From Thermoleptolyngbya sichuanensis A183 (GTDB lineage: Bacteria; Cyanobacteriota; Cyanobacteriia; Elainellales; Elainellaceae): 64,000 bases of DNA. Where the stretch lies: positions 4,278,001 to 4,342,000 of the forward strand of contig NZ_CP053661.1 in NCBI RefSeq assembly GCF_013177315.1, read 5' to 3'. A program made the translations under genes and the position numbers. The number at the start of each line of letters is the position of its first letter. Positions within the stretch are counted from its first letter, which is position 1. Positions 37,875-49,130 of this stretch are shown here, piece after piece. The notes beneath the pieces were generated by a model. It was not told the DNA's origin. It ran no database searches and saw nothing but the letters and a program-made list of their open reading frames with translations.

Positions 37875-38215
37875 GTGGGAAACAGCCTAAACCAAAGCAG
37901 GAACTATCTTCAAACCAAGCTTCAAACTAAAACCTTGAACGGTGCGGACTTCTTCTGCATCACCCAAAGTCCTTAATTTCTCCCTTTTTTGCCTATTTGA
38001 AACACACCCTCAAAACAGAGAATCCCAAACCGAATCTCAAGTATTGCTGTGTAGTCATTCACCACGGGTCACACATGGGTCACACACGGCTTAGCAAGGG
38101 GCCGAATCCACAAAAAACAGGCGCAACCTTATGCAGGATAATCTGCAACCCCGACCCAGGTAAATAGTTTTGCAAGTTTTGCGGAGATCCTCCCAGATAG
38201 ATTACCGAAAATCTG
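37875..38215. other. Intergenic region between tolC-like gene and IS5 element
   Basis: I see no gene or clear RNA here. It contains the presumed promoter of the TolC-like gene and a duplicated GGGTCACACA word (about 38067-38090). Confidence 0.35.
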
Positions 38216-38744
38216 TGAGAGCTGATTTATAAAGTAGCTAAGCTGCCAAGCGCTTGAGCATCAATTGAATCATGGCACCGTAGATCATGGCTTCACTCAT
38301 TTCGCAATACAATTCGTAGTCTTTGCTCAAGCGTCGATAGCGATTCAACCAGCCAAAAGTTCGCTCCACAATCCAGCGCTTAGGCAGAATTTCAAACGAC
38401 TTGGAGGTTCGTTTGATGACTTCTACGCGGACAGGTTCCCCACAGACCTGTTGGACTGCATGGGCAAACTTCTTGCTGCTATACCCCTGGTCTACCCACA
38501 CCACCTCAAGCCGGGAGAGTTTATCGCTGGCTTCATCGAGCGTGACCACGGCTCCAAGCCGTTCTGAGGCATTCGCTTCGGTGACTAATACCCCAATTAA
38601 AAGCCCTTGGGAGTCTACAACGAGGTGGCGCTTACGCCCCTTAACCTTTTTGCCACCGTCGAAACCGTAGATGCCCCCCTTTTTTCGGTGGTCTTGACCG
38701 ATTGGGAATCAGCAATTGCCACACTGGAGTCTATGGTTCTGCCC

Positions 38745-40033
38745 CTGCTTGACTGACAAAACAGGTTAAAGCTGGAACGAAAGCCATGCGGGAAGCAGAG
38801 CATGATTTAGGCTGAGAAGTAACCACACAAACCAGTCAAATCAATGTCACCGACTTCCCGTCTTTATGATGCGTTGAATGATTTTCTGCGTCAATGCGAC
38901 ATTCAGTGGCAGGATGCTCGCCATCTGCAAACACTGTGCTGGATGATCATTGGCATGATTGGAAGCCAAAACGTTCATCTCAATGGATTTGGGGTGTATG
39001 TGAGGAGTCGCGCTCAAATGGCTCAATCCCACCAACGCCGGTTTCGCCGCTGGTTGTCGAATCGGCGGATCAATGTCGCGTCCGCTCATCATGCGCTGAT
39101 TGGGCAGGCTCTGTCCAACTGGCAGACCCAACGACTCTACTTAAGCCTCGATACAACGGTCGTATGGAATTGTTTCTGCATCGTCTGGGTCGCAGTGGTG
39201 TACCGAGGAAGAACGGTTCCGGTCGCTTGGAAAGTGGTGGCGCAATCAAGCAGCACCGTCAGGTTGTGGACGATTCAACGGGTACTGCGGCAAGCGCAAC
39301 GGCTGATGCCCGAGGGTGTCGCGATTGTCCTTTTGGCAGACCGAGGGTTTGCCGATGGCAAGTTGATGAAATACCTCCGGGAGAATCTGGGTTGGCATTT
39401 CCGCATCCGCATCAAACGCTCCTTCCAATTTCAGCACCAAGGGCAGTGGCGCCAGGTATCGTCGGTTCAATTGCAACCAGGACAAGCTTACTTTACGCCT
39501 GCAGTGTCGGTGGGTAGAACAAAGCCCTACGACAATGTTTACCTTGCCTTTGCCCACGACAAACTCAGCAGCGAGAATTGGACAATTGTGAGTGATGAGC
39601 CGACGAACTTGCAGACGTTTGCCCAATATCGACTGAGATTTCAGGTGGAGGAGTCGTTTTTGGATTTGAAGTCCAACGGGTTTAATCTCGAAGCCTCCAG
39701 ACTCAGAGACAAGGTTGCCCTTTCCCAGTTGTGTGGGGTAATCGCCTTGACGATGCTGTTCTTAGTTCTCCAAGGGGTGCAAGTGGTCGCATCCGGCAAG
39801 CGTCGCCAAGTCGATGCTCACTGGAAGCGCGGCATGAGTTATCTCAAGCTGGGCTGGAATTGGATTCGGCTGGCTATCACTCACCAGTGGAAGATTCACG
39901 TTTATCAGTTCCTCTCCTGTTCACCTGACCCTCAACCTGCCATCGCATCAAGGCGACAACACGATGACTCCCTAAAGCGTGAATTCACTGTCCTCAGCCG
40001 TATTCCAGCTTCTTAGTTTTGTCAGTCAAGCAG
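38745..40033. mobile_element. IS4-family insertion sequence (1289 bp)
   Basis: Perfect 18-bp inverted repeats CTGCTTGACTGACAAAAC bound the element. The target GGTTCTGCCC is duplicated at 38735-38744 and 40034-40043, a 10-bp duplication typical for IS4. It carries one intact transposase on the plus strand. Confidence 0.96.
38844..40016 (+). CDS. IS4-family transposase, intact
   Basis: The 390-residue protein has the IS4 YREK signature in YRLRFQVEESFLDLK (Y-x2-R-x3-E-x6-K). YLSLDTTVVWN and VLLADRGFADGKL supply the two catalytic Asp residues. It occupies nearly the whole element and stops 17 bp before the right end. It shares little sequence with the transposase at 14156, so two different IS4-superfamily elements are present in the window. 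Confidence 0.94.
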   Translation: MSPTSRLYDALNDFLRQCDIQWQDARHLQTLCWMIIGMIGSQNVHLNGFGVYVRSRAQMAQSHQRRFRRWLSNRRINVASAHHALIGQALSNWQTQRLYLSLDTTVVWNCFCIVWVAVVYRGRTVPVAWKVVAQSSSTVRLWTIQRVLRQAQRLMPEGVAIVLLADRGFADGKLMKYLRENLGWHFRIRIKRSFQFQHQGQWRQVSSVQLQPGQAYFTPAVSVGRTKPYDNVYLAFAHDKLSSENWTIVSDEPTNLQTFAQYRLRFQVEESFLDLKSNGFNLEASRLRDKVALSQLCGVIALTMLFLVLQGVQVVASGKRRQVDAHWKRGMSYLKLGWNWIRLAITHQWKIHVYQFLSCSPDPQPAIASRRQHDDSLKREFTVLSRIPAS

Positions 40034-40441
40034 GGTTCTGCCCATTTTCTGCCGCAGGTCTGCTCGGCGTTGGTCGTGCATCTGCTGCCAAATCCCCTTG
40101 CGATGCCATTTGCAAAAGTAGAAGTACACCGTTGTATACGGGGGAAGGTCATGCGGTAGCATTTCCCACTGGCATCCAGTACGCTGCACGTAGAAGATTG
40201 CGTTGAGGATTTCTCGAAAGTCCACTTCACGGGGACGACCAAAGCCTTTACCGGCAGGTATCAGCGGTTGCAAAACGCTCCATTCTGCATCTCTCATATC
40301 ACTGGGATAGGCTTTGCGCTTGGGATTGGCGATTTCCGGTAGGCGACTCATAGGCGGGCTTCAGAAGCATCTCTTTCAGACTAAAGTTCACCCTCAGGTT
40401 CGCCTGCCTCTATTTAGATTTTCTTTATAAATTAGCTCTGA

Positions 40442-40840
40442 AATCGACAAAACCGCGAATCCTCCTGAACAAACCCTTTCCAAATTGCCCCCTTATGCGA
40501 CCATTCAATCAACCAAAACTTGAGCCTTGCTGCCCGTTTTTAGGTTTTGAAAGCAGTCTTGTAGGCACAGTCTGCAAAAAATCTTTTCACTCGCCAGTCC
40601 GATGACTCCAATCTAATTAATCAGTTCTTCAGGTTCATTCCAATGGGGCTTGATTAATGCGCGATTTTCCGCATGTAAATTGCAAAACACCTTTCAAAAA
40701 CAGACAGGACTTAACGCACTTGCGATCAGTTTTCTGGGCTTTGGGCGATTTCTCGCGGGCCAGCCCACGAGAAATCGCCCAACTGCGGAAGTCCTAACAG
40801 ATTCAGCAAAACAAGTCGGAGGAATATCTCGGCGCAGGGA
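40442..40840. other. Intergenic region with palindromic repeat copy 3
   Basis: No gene is supported. Apart from the palindromic element at 40706-40795 I see no structured feature in this 400-bp stretch. Confidence 0.4.
40706..40795. repeat. Palindromic MITE-like repeat, copy 3
   Basis: The ends are AGGACTTAACGCACTTGCG and GCGGAAGTCCT. The stem arms TGGGCGATTTCTCGCGGG and CCCACGAGAAATCGCCCA pair with one mismatch. It has the same orientation as the 20171 copy and shares AGTTTTCTGGG with it. Confidence 0.8.
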
Positions 40841-41587
40841 TCAAGAGCAGAAATTTACATCCTCCAGAGGCACGACCTCAAACGCGGTCTTGCCATAGAG
40901 CAGACCTCGATCGACAGCCGACAGGATGCAGCCGTTGACCCGTTCGGAAAACAAACAGCGCCCCACCAAATCGGCCACATCAGCCCGGTGGATACTGCCA
41001 GCGATCGCCACATCCGGCGTTAGCACTGCGTTGCCTGTGGCGGGTTCCGACTTTAGTCCGCCAGGACGCACAACCGTATAGGTCAGCCCGCTGGCCATCA
41101 GGTATTCCTCTGCCTGCTCTTTCTCTGCCAAGACTGGCCCCAAGGTTTGCAGCACTTGCGGCGGCAGGGCGATCGCGCTTTTGCCCGCACCAATGGACGA
41201 CACCAACACAAATTTCCGCACCCCCGCCTGCACGGCCGCGTCGATCAGCACCTTGTTGCCCAAAAAATCAGCCCGCCGCCCGTCTGGCCCGATGCCGCCA
41301 ATTGTGCTGACCACTGCCCAGGGTGGCGCGTTGAAGGGTGGCCCCTGCATAGCACGGTTGACCGCCTCGGCATCCAGCGCATCCCCAATGGCGATCGCCG
41401 CACCCAGAGACTCCAACTCTGCCTGCGCAGGCGAGGGTGTTCCATCGGTATCGGGCGGCAGCCGCAGCAGCGCCTGGGTGGGAATGCCCCGCTGCAATAG
41501 CCAACGCGCCAGCTCGAACCCCACGCCCCGGCTAGCACCTGCTAAAAAAACATAAGGTTGCTCGGTCATGGCTCCATTCTCAGGCAT
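40841..41587 (-). CDS. NAD(P)-binding atypical SDR
   Basis: The 248-residue protein has the Rossmann motif LAGASRGVGFELA near the start, FVLVSSIGAGKS and YTVVRPGGLKSEPATG, the pattern of atypical SDRs of the NmrA/TIC62 type. The Tyr-x3-Lys active site is not obvious, so it may be a redox sensor or act on an unusual substrate. The start could be 41587 or the ATG at 41569 (MTEQPY); neither has a strong ribosome site. It is divergent from the thioredoxin-TPR gene. Confidence 0.82.
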   Translation of the reverse strand: MPENGAMTEQPYVFLAGASRGVGFELARWLLQRGIPTQALLRLPPDTDGTPSPAQAELESLGAAIAIGDALDAEAVNRAMQGPPFNAPPWAVVSTIGGIGPDGRRADFLGNKVLIDAAVQAGVRKFVLVSSIGAGKSAIALPPQVLQTLGPVLAEKEQAEEYLMASGLTYTVVRPGGLKSEPATGNAVLTPDVAIAGSIHRADVADLVGRCLFSERVNGCILSAVDRGLLYGKTAFEVVPLEDVNFCS

Positions 41588-41642
41588 GATAGGGCGAGAA
41601 GATGCACTTTCAACACCCTACCATTCTCTCAACCGCTTGCTT

Positions 41643-42464
41643 ATGGGCACTTCTGTTGACATTACGGCAGCCAACTTCGCGCAAGAAGTGACGCAAAAAT
41701 CCTACGAAAAACCAGTGCTGGTGGATTTTTTCGCCACCTGGTGTGGACCCTGCCAGTTGCTCAAGCCGATGCTAGAAAAGCTGTTGCAAGAGTACGATTT
41801 CGTGCTGGCAAAGGTGGATATTGACCAAAATCCTGACCTGGCCAATGCCTACGGTGTAGAAGGCGTGCCGGATGTGCGGATTGTGGTGGATGGCGCAATG
41901 CAGAATGGCTTTGTCGGCGTGCTGCCAGAACCGCAGTTGCGCGAGCTATTGGGCAAGCTGAATTTGCACTCGGCGCTGGAGCAAGGGCTGGCAGAGATTC
42001 GGGCGGCGCGGGCTGCGGGCGATGTAAACCAGGTGAAGCAACGATTCACAGACCTGATTCAGGCTTACCCGACCGATGCACGGCTGATGCTGGAGGCGGC
42101 AGAATTTTTGGTCAGCCAGGGGCAAATCGAGTCGGCAGAGAAGCTGCTGTCGCCGATTCCTGAGCGGGATAAAGACCTGTTTCGGCGGGCGCAGGCGGTG
42201 CGCGGGCTGATCGCGTTTCACCGAGACTTGGCCAGTCCTGCGGAACCGGGCGAACTGGAGACGAAATATCGGCAAGCAGAGCAGCACGCCCTGGAAGGCA
42301 ATTACGAAGCGGCGTTTGCAGGCTTTCTGGAGATCGTGGCGGGCGATCGCAAGTTTCGGCAGGACGGGGCCCGCAAGGCGATGATCGTGCTGTTCGACCT
42401 GCTGGGCGACGACCACCCGCTGACCCGCAGCTATCGCAAACAGTTGATGCAAACGATGTATTAA
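41643..42464 (+). CDS. Thioredoxin-TPR protein (CnoX/YbbN-like)
   Basis: The 273-residue protein has an N-terminal thioredoxin domain (about 1-110) with the active site WCGPC in FFATWCGPCQLLKPM and the cis-Pro in GVEGVPDVRI. The C-terminal half carries TPR-like helices (QRFTDLIQAYPTDARLMLEA). This fits CnoX/YbbN, a chaperedoxin that protects proteins from oxidation and hands them to chaperonins; here the full CxxC is kept. I chose the ATG at 41643, since the earlier frame start at 41568 overlaps the divergent gene. A short GAAATGGCGTATT tandem duplication follows the stop. Confidence 0.87.
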   Translation: MGTSVDITAANFAQEVTQKSYEKPVLVDFFATWCGPCQLLKPMLEKLLQEYDFVLAKVDIDQNPDLANAYGVEGVPDVRIVVDGAMQNGFVGVLPEPQLRELLGKLNLHSALEQGLAEIRAARAAGDVNQVKQRFTDLIQAYPTDARLMLEAAEFLVSQGQIESAEKLLSPIPERDKDLFRRAQAVRGLIAFHRDLASPAEPGELETKYRQAEQHALEGNYEAAFAGFLEIVAGDRKFRQDGARKAMIVLFDLLGDDHPLTRSYRKQLMQTMY

Positions 42465-42541
42465 GAAATGGCGTATTGAGAAATGGCGTATTGAGAAACG
42501 GTTCAGGTCATGGGCGACGCACACAACCTGAACCGGAAGCC

Positions 42542-43387
42542 CTATGAGCAGCGATCGCTCTGGGCGCGAAAGACCTGGCGCAGATCTCCCGAAAACACGA
42601 CTCGATAGAAAAAGGGCGACGAACCGCTGCAACTCATGGGCTGGCGATTGGCACGGCGGGGCGAAAACCACGAGTTGGCGGTGACGACGAGCCGCGAACC
42701 TGTCCAGGAAAGGCCGGTGACTTCTAGCGAGTTGCTGCGCCCGTTGCTGAGTTGAGCGGTCAGAAACGTCCCGGCGGTGGGTGCGCCGTTGGTGGGGTTG
42801 AGCCGCGCCAACACAGCGACTTTGGGGCCGCCACCGCTGCCGTAGCTGGTCAGCCAGCCCTGACGGGTAAAGCGGCGATAGTCCTGGCTGGCAGTGCCCT
42901 GGGTTCCGGTGGCGCTGAACACGGCATAGAGGGCACTGCTGCCGTCCCACACCAGCCCATAGCCTTCGCCATCGTCGGCTGTGATTTCGTAATCTGCGCG
43001 GCACCAGGCCCGCTGCCCCCGGTTAAACCGGACAACGATCGGGTTTTTGTTGTTGGCAGACACCTGGCGATAGCCAATGTAGATGCGCGATCGCCCGATC
43101 GTGACCACGGGGCCACCCTTTTGCCGCACAACGGATTCTGAGTCCTGGCAGGAAAACTCGACGGACTCCCCCACAGAGGCCGAGACGGTGGCCTGGGCAG
43201 GCAGGGCGATCGCCAGCCACAGGGGAAACAGTCCAACGGTCAGACTGGCAACGCGGGCAGCACAGCGGGTGAATGGGGCAAGCAGAAAAGACTGCGGGAA
43301 ACGATTCTCAGACGACGGACAAGGGGCGATCGCCACACTAGGGCAATGGAGAGTGTGCTTAGGGACGTGCTGATGATCGGTTGGCAT
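42542..43387 (-). CDS. Exported protein of unknown function
   Basis: The product is about 281 residues. A hydrophobic stretch (LTVGLFPLWLAIALPAQA) ends in an AQA cleavage site, followed by a beta-rich domain with GRSRIYIGYRQVSANNKN, DDGEGYGLVWDGSSALYAVF and many Gly/Ser residues. Four Cys residues may form disulphides. I do not recognise the family. The ATG at 43387 gives a long N-region before the signal; a later start is possible, and an in-frame GTG at 43432 is an alternative. Confidence 0.65.
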   Translation of the reverse strand: MPTDHQHVPKHTLHCPSVAIAPCPSSENRFPQSFLLAPFTRCAARVASLTVGLFPLWLAIALPAQATVSASVGESVEFSCQDSESVVRQKGGPVVTIGRSRIYIGYRQVSANNKNPIVVRFNRGQRAWCRADYEITADDGEGYGLVWDGSSALYAVFSATGTQGTASQDYRRFTRQGWLTSYGSGGGPKVAVLARLNPTNGAPTAGTFLTAQLSNGRSNSLEVTGLSWTGSRLVVTANSWFSPRRANRQPMSCSGSSPFFYRVVFSGDLRQVFRAQSDRCS

Positions 43388-43588
43388 AAGGTTGGGGTGA
43401 CTGATTGGAAGGAGTGGGATAGGCAGACGCACCCACTATGAGCTTCCAGTTCAGACCCTAGCCCAGCGAGCCGAATCAACGGTTCTGTGAAATTACGGGA
43501 GATTTGAGAGGGCGATCGCCCCCCGTTTCCTGGTCTTCACGCAGAGGGGTGTCGGCGGCTGGCCTTAAGGCTCCCTGCGGCTCCCTGC

Positions 43589-45698
<2,110 letters not shown>

Positions 45699-46072
45699 AG
45701 TGCTCTAACGCCTTACTGAGGTGATGGTGACATAGGTGGACGATTCAAGGGGGCGATCGCCCTCAACGCTTGTGCCTGGACTGAACCCTATGGCAAGCAT
45801 TGCGCTGTCGGCTGATTTTACCGCAAGTGGATGACCTGCATTGCCTCAAGACAGTCCACTCAGTGTCTACATAAATATCTGTTACAGAGTACCGTATTCA
45901 ACCATCGCAATGAAATAGATCTGCCTTCTGTCTGGTTATGGAGCGGCTTTTGCGAACTATGCGAACTGATAGAGCGCGATTAGAGTGCGATCGCCCCGCT
46001 TTAACCTGCTTTCTCGCGACGATTCATCGTGATTCACCAGGATGCGCCGCGATTCATCGTGATTCACTGCGA
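45699..46072. other. Intergenic region upstream of gmd
   Basis: No gene is supported. A direct repeat of GATTCATCGTGATTCAC (about 46021 and 46050) lies near the 3' end of the iron permease gene. The promoter of gmd is expected between 45720 and 45900. Confidence 0.4.
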
Positions 46073-47767
46073 TTAATTGCGATCGCCCCCGGCAATCTGC
46101 TGGCTGAGCAAGATTACGGGCACCAGCCCCACCGCCACAATCACCAGCGCCGCCGCTGAAGATTCCGCCAGCCGCTCGTCGGACGCAAGCTGGTAGACCC
46201 GCACCGCCAGCGTGTCGAAGTTAAACGGGCGCACGATCAGCGTGGCGGGCAGTTCCTTCATCACGTCCACAAACACCAGCAGCGCCGCACTGAGCAGACT
46301 GCCGCCCATCAGGGGCGCATGGACTCGCTGCAGCACGCCGAGGGAATTTTCGCCGAGCGATCGCGCGGCATTGTCCAGACTGGGCTTGATTCGCTCCAGA
46401 CCCGACTCGACCGAATTCAGCGCCACAGCCAGGAACCGCACCAGATAGGCAAACACCAGCGCCGCGATCGTGCCGCTCAGCAGCAGCCCGGTGGAAATGC
46501 CAAAGGTGCGCTGCATCCAGGCATCGACAGAGTTGTCGAACGCGCCCAGGGGCACCAGCACGCCGACCGCAATCACCGAGCCGGGAATGGCATAGCCCAG
46601 GGCCGACGTTCGCAGCGACAGGTTCATCCACCCGTTGGGACGCAGCCGCACGCCGTAGGCCAGCAGGAGGGCGATCGCCCCCGCTAGCCCCGCCGTCAGC
46701 GCTGCTGCCAGGAAGCTGTTTTTGGCAAACCCCCAGAGGCGCGGGTCGGTAAGCTGGTTCAGATTTCGCAGGGTCATGTGCAGCAGCAGTCCGGCGGGAA
46801 CCAGAAAGCCCAGCAGCAGGGGAACTACGCAGGCGGCGATCGCCAGTCCGCTGCGCCAGCCCCCCAGCCGAAAGCGGCTCTGGCTATAGGATTTGCCGCG
46901 TTTTTGGTAATAGCGCCCCTGGCGGCGAAACCACTGCTCCAGCACAATCAGCGCCAGCACAAACAGCATCAGCAGCGCCGCCAGTTGGGACGCGGCTGCC
47001 CGTTCGCCCATGCCAAACCAGGTGCGATAGATGCCCGTGGTAAAGGTGTCTACGCTGAAATATTGCACCGTGCCAAAGTCGCCCAGGGTTTCCATCAGCG
47101 CCAGGGCCGTGCCAGCGGCGATCGCCGGCCGGGCCAGCGGCAGCGCCACCCGCCAAAAGCTCTGCCAGGGGTTGCAGCCCAGGCTACGGCTGGCTTCCAG
47201 CGTGCAGACCGACTGTTCCCCAAAGGCCACCCGTGCCAGCAGGTAGACATAGGGATAGAGCGTCAGCACTAGCAGCGCGATCGCCCCGCCCAGGGATCGA
47301 ATCGGCGGAAACCAGTAGTCCTGCGCCGACTGGAACCCAAAGAGGGATCGCAGGCCCGTTTGCACCGGGCCATAATAGTCCAGCAGTTCGGTGTAGGTGT
47401 AGGCCAGGAGATAGGCGGGAAAGGCCAGCGGCAGCAGCAGCGCCCAACTGAGAATGCCGCGTCCTGGAAACTGCGTCATCGTTACCAGCCAGGCCGTGCC
47501 CGTGCCCAGCACAACTACCCCCGCGCCTACGCCCAGCATGAGCGCCAGAGAGTTCGCCACGTAGCGCCCCAGCACCGTGGCGGCGAGGTGTTGCCATACG
47601 TCCCAGGCAGGCGTAAACAGGCTGGCCGCCACCACCAGCACGGGTGCAGCAATCAGCAGGGCGATCGCCCCCACCGCCAGCGTCCACAGGTCTAGCCCGG
47701 ACTTACTGCGAGAAAGATGCAATTTTTTGGAAACGGCGATGTCCGCCGGTTTTGCAACAAAGCTCAT
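46073..47767 (-). CDS. futB: Fe(III) ABC transporter permease (FutB/FbpB type)
   Basis: The 564-residue protein is a fused permease with two binding-protein-dependent transport domains, each of about six membrane helices. Typical EAA-loop segments are ASRSLGCNPWQSFWRVALPLARPAI (cited as pieces EASRSLGCNPWQSFWRV and LPLARPAI) and DNAARSLGENSLGVLQRVHAP. This architecture is shared by FutB, FbpB and SfuB ferric iron permeases. It diverges from its likely partner ATPase at 47870. The periplasmic iron-binding protein (FutA) is not in the window. Confidence 0.88.
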   Translation of the reverse strand: MSFVAKPADIAVSKKLHLSRSKSGLDLWTLAVGAIALLIAAPVLVVAASLFTPAWDVWQHLAATVLGRYVANSLALMLGVGAGVVVLGTGTAWLVTMTQFPGRGILSWALLLPLAFPAYLLAYTYTELLDYYGPVQTGLRSLFGFQSAQDYWFPPIRSLGGAIALLVLTLYPYVYLLARVAFGEQSVCTLEASRSLGCNPWQSFWRVALPLARPAIAAGTALALMETLGDFGTVQYFSVDTFTTGIYRTWFGMGERAAASQLAALLMLFVLALIVLEQWFRRQGRYYQKRGKSYSQSRFRLGGWRSGLAIAACVVPLLLGFLVPAGLLLHMTLRNLNQLTDPRLWGFAKNSFLAAALTAGLAGAIALLLAYGVRLRPNGWMNLSLRTSALGYAIPGSVIAVGVLVPLGAFDNSVDAWMQRTFGISTGLLLSGTIAALVFAYLVRFLAVALNSVESGLERIKPSLDNAARSLGENSLGVLQRVHAPLMGGSLLSAALLVFVDVMKELPATLIVRPFNFDTLAVRVYQLASDERLAESSAAALVIVAVGLVPVILLSQQIAGGDRN

Positions 47768-47869
47768 GGCATGATAAGGAATTGACCCGAATTTCTGAGC
47801 GTTGCCCGCTCGAATTGTCGAGTTGTTGAGAAGATATTAATTGATTCTAAGTCTCAATAATGCACTTCC
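47768..47869. promoter_or_regulatory. Shared divergent promoter region of iron transporter genes
   Basis: The 102-bp region is AT-rich from 47828. TTGAGA (47826-47831) and TCTCAA (47852-47857) form an inverted repeat around GATATTAATTGATTCTAAG. GATATT is one base from the Fur hexamer GATAAT, but no convincing full Fur box is seen. Confidence 0.35.
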
Positions 47870-49012
47870 ATGAGCGCCAGCATGAATTCTTCGCCCGTTT
47901 TGCAGCTTCAGCAGGTGACGCATCAGTTTCCCAATCGCCCCGCTCCCACGGTGTATAACCTCAGCCTCGACCTGGAGCCGGGTGAAATTTTGGCGCTGCT
48001 GGGGCCGTCGGGCTGTGGCAAAACGACGCTGCTGCGACTGATTGCGGGCTTTGAGCAGCCCCAGCAGGGGGAAGTGGCGATCGCCGGCCGAATAGTCGCC
48101 AATGCAGATGGCATGGTGCCGCCGGAACAGCGCTCGGTGGGCATGGTGTTTCAAGACTTTGCCCTGTTTCCCCATCTCACAGTGCAGGAAAATATTGCCT
48201 TTGGGCTGGGGAAAGGCGACTCGCGGGGACAAGTGAGCGAGGCGATCGCCCTGGTTGGATTAACCGGATATGAACGCGCCTATCCGCACGAACTGTCGGG
48301 CGGGCAGCAGCAGCGCGTCGCCCTGGCCCGCGCCCTGGCCCCGCGCCCGTCGCTGGTGCTGCTAGACGAGCCGCTGAGCAATCTGGATGTGCAGGTGCGG
48401 CTATATCTGCGGCAAGAAGTGCGGGACATTTTGAAAGCAACGGGCACGACAGCGGTTTTTGTCACCCACGACCAGGAAGAAGCGATGGCCATCGCCGATC
48501 AGGTCGCCGTCATGCGGCACGGGCAAATCGAACAGCAGGGCCCGCCGGAAGCGCTGTATCGAGCGCCCGTCTCCCGCTTTGTGGCGGAGTTTGTCACCCA
48601 GGCGAACGTGCTGCCTGCCCGCTGGAATGGGCAAATTTGGGAAACAGAAATCGGCAGCTTTGACCTGAAATCGAGCCTTTCAGACAATTTCCCGGCATTT
48701 TCAAAAGGGGAAACCGCCGATTTGATGATTCGTCCTGAAGACATTCAAATTCAGCCCAGCGCATCGGGAACGGTGACCGTGGGCGATCGCCAGTTTCTCG
48801 GCCGCGACTATCGCTACACGCTGCTCACCCCCAGCGGCAACAAGCTCTATGCCCGCATCCCCGCCGACCGAACCTCGTCCGCCAGCGGAGCCGCGCCCCT
48901 CCCCCCCGGCACCCTCGTTCACCTCACCATCCACCCCGCCGCCCTGAAACTGTTCCCCACCACAGAGGACGTGGTAGATGGAGCAAAGGGGCGATCGCTG
49001 CCCGTCGCTTGA
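47870..49012 (+). CDS. futC: Fe(III) ABC transporter ATP-binding protein (FutC type)
   Basis: The 380-residue ATPase has Walker A GPSGCGKTT, the signature LSGGQQQR, Walker B LVLLDEPLSNLD and switch His in FVTHDQEEAMA. A C-terminal TOBE-like domain (about 250-360) contains LMIRPEDIQIQPS. FbpC/FutC ATPases energise ferric iron uptake. The divergent permease gene and its architecture support iron; spermidine or sulfate ATPases are related alternatives. Two start codons are possible (47870 or the ATG four codons later). The stop is followed immediately by a heptamer repeat. Confidence 0.88.
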   Translation: MSASMNSSPVLQLQQVTHQFPNRPAPTVYNLSLDLEPGEILALLGPSGCGKTTLLRLIAGFEQPQQGEVAIAGRIVANADGMVPPEQRSVGMVFQDFALFPHLTVQENIAFGLGKGDSRGQVSEAIALVGLTGYERAYPHELSGGQQQRVALARALAPRPSLVLLDEPLSNLDVQVRLYLRQEVRDILKATGTTAVFVTHDQEEAMAIADQVAVMRHGQIEQQGPPEALYRAPVSRFVAEFVTQANVLPARWNGQIWETEIGSFDLKSSLSDNFPAFSKGETADLMIRPEDIQIQPSASGTVTVGDRQFLGRDYRYTLLTPSGNKLYARIPADRTSSASGAAPLPPGTLVHLTIHPAALKLFPTTEDVVDGAKGRSLPVA

Positions 49013-49130
49013 AGAAAAAACGAAGAACGAAGAGGGAAAAACGAAGAACGAAGAACGAAGAACGAAGAACGAAGAACGAAGAACGAAAACCCGCTCTTCC
49101 GTCTTCCCTCTTTGTTCTTCCGTTTAACGT
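49013..49130. repeat. Composite heptamer repeat after futC
   Basis: About ten units of GAACGAA (variants AAACGAA, GAGGGAA) are followed by AACCCGCTCTTCCGTCTTCCC and TTTGTTCTTCCGTTT. The left and right halves are partly complementary, so a long hairpin can form. It starts at the futC stop and ends before the CRISPR leader. Confidence 0.88.

Larger units (their letters stand above)
38238..40351 (-). pseudogene. IS5-family transposase (orfA/orfB), interrupted
   Basis: The N-terminal 97 or so residues (40351 down to 40034) begin SRLPEIANPKRKAYPSDMRD and hold the helix-turn-helix region. The rest (38744 down to 38238) has IADSQSV (first Asp), VVWVDQGYSS (second Asp) and RWIVERTFGWLNRYRR (Glu), a DDE core. 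The two reading frames meet at a run of six A and six G on the coding strand (38674-38685), where a -1 shift joins orfA to orfB, as in IS427-group elements. The IS4-family insertion at 38745-40033 destroys the gene. Confidence 0.88.
38219..40438. mobile_element. IS5-family insertion sequence, split by an IS4-family element
   Basis: The ends are GAGCTGATTTATAAAG and, inverted, GAGCTAATTTATAAAG. TGA is duplicated on both sides (38216-38218 and 40439-40441), fitting the TNA target of the IS1031/IS427 groups. Without the inner IS and its duplication the element is about 920 bp. The ends match the 138-bp MITEs at 10464, 17943 and 18060. Confidence 0.9.

Noticed and set aside
41946-43004. A 352-codon minus-strand frame opposite the thioredoxin-TPR gene
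   Set aside because: The composition is Arg/Gln-rich with no recognisable domain, and it overlaps two better supported genes.
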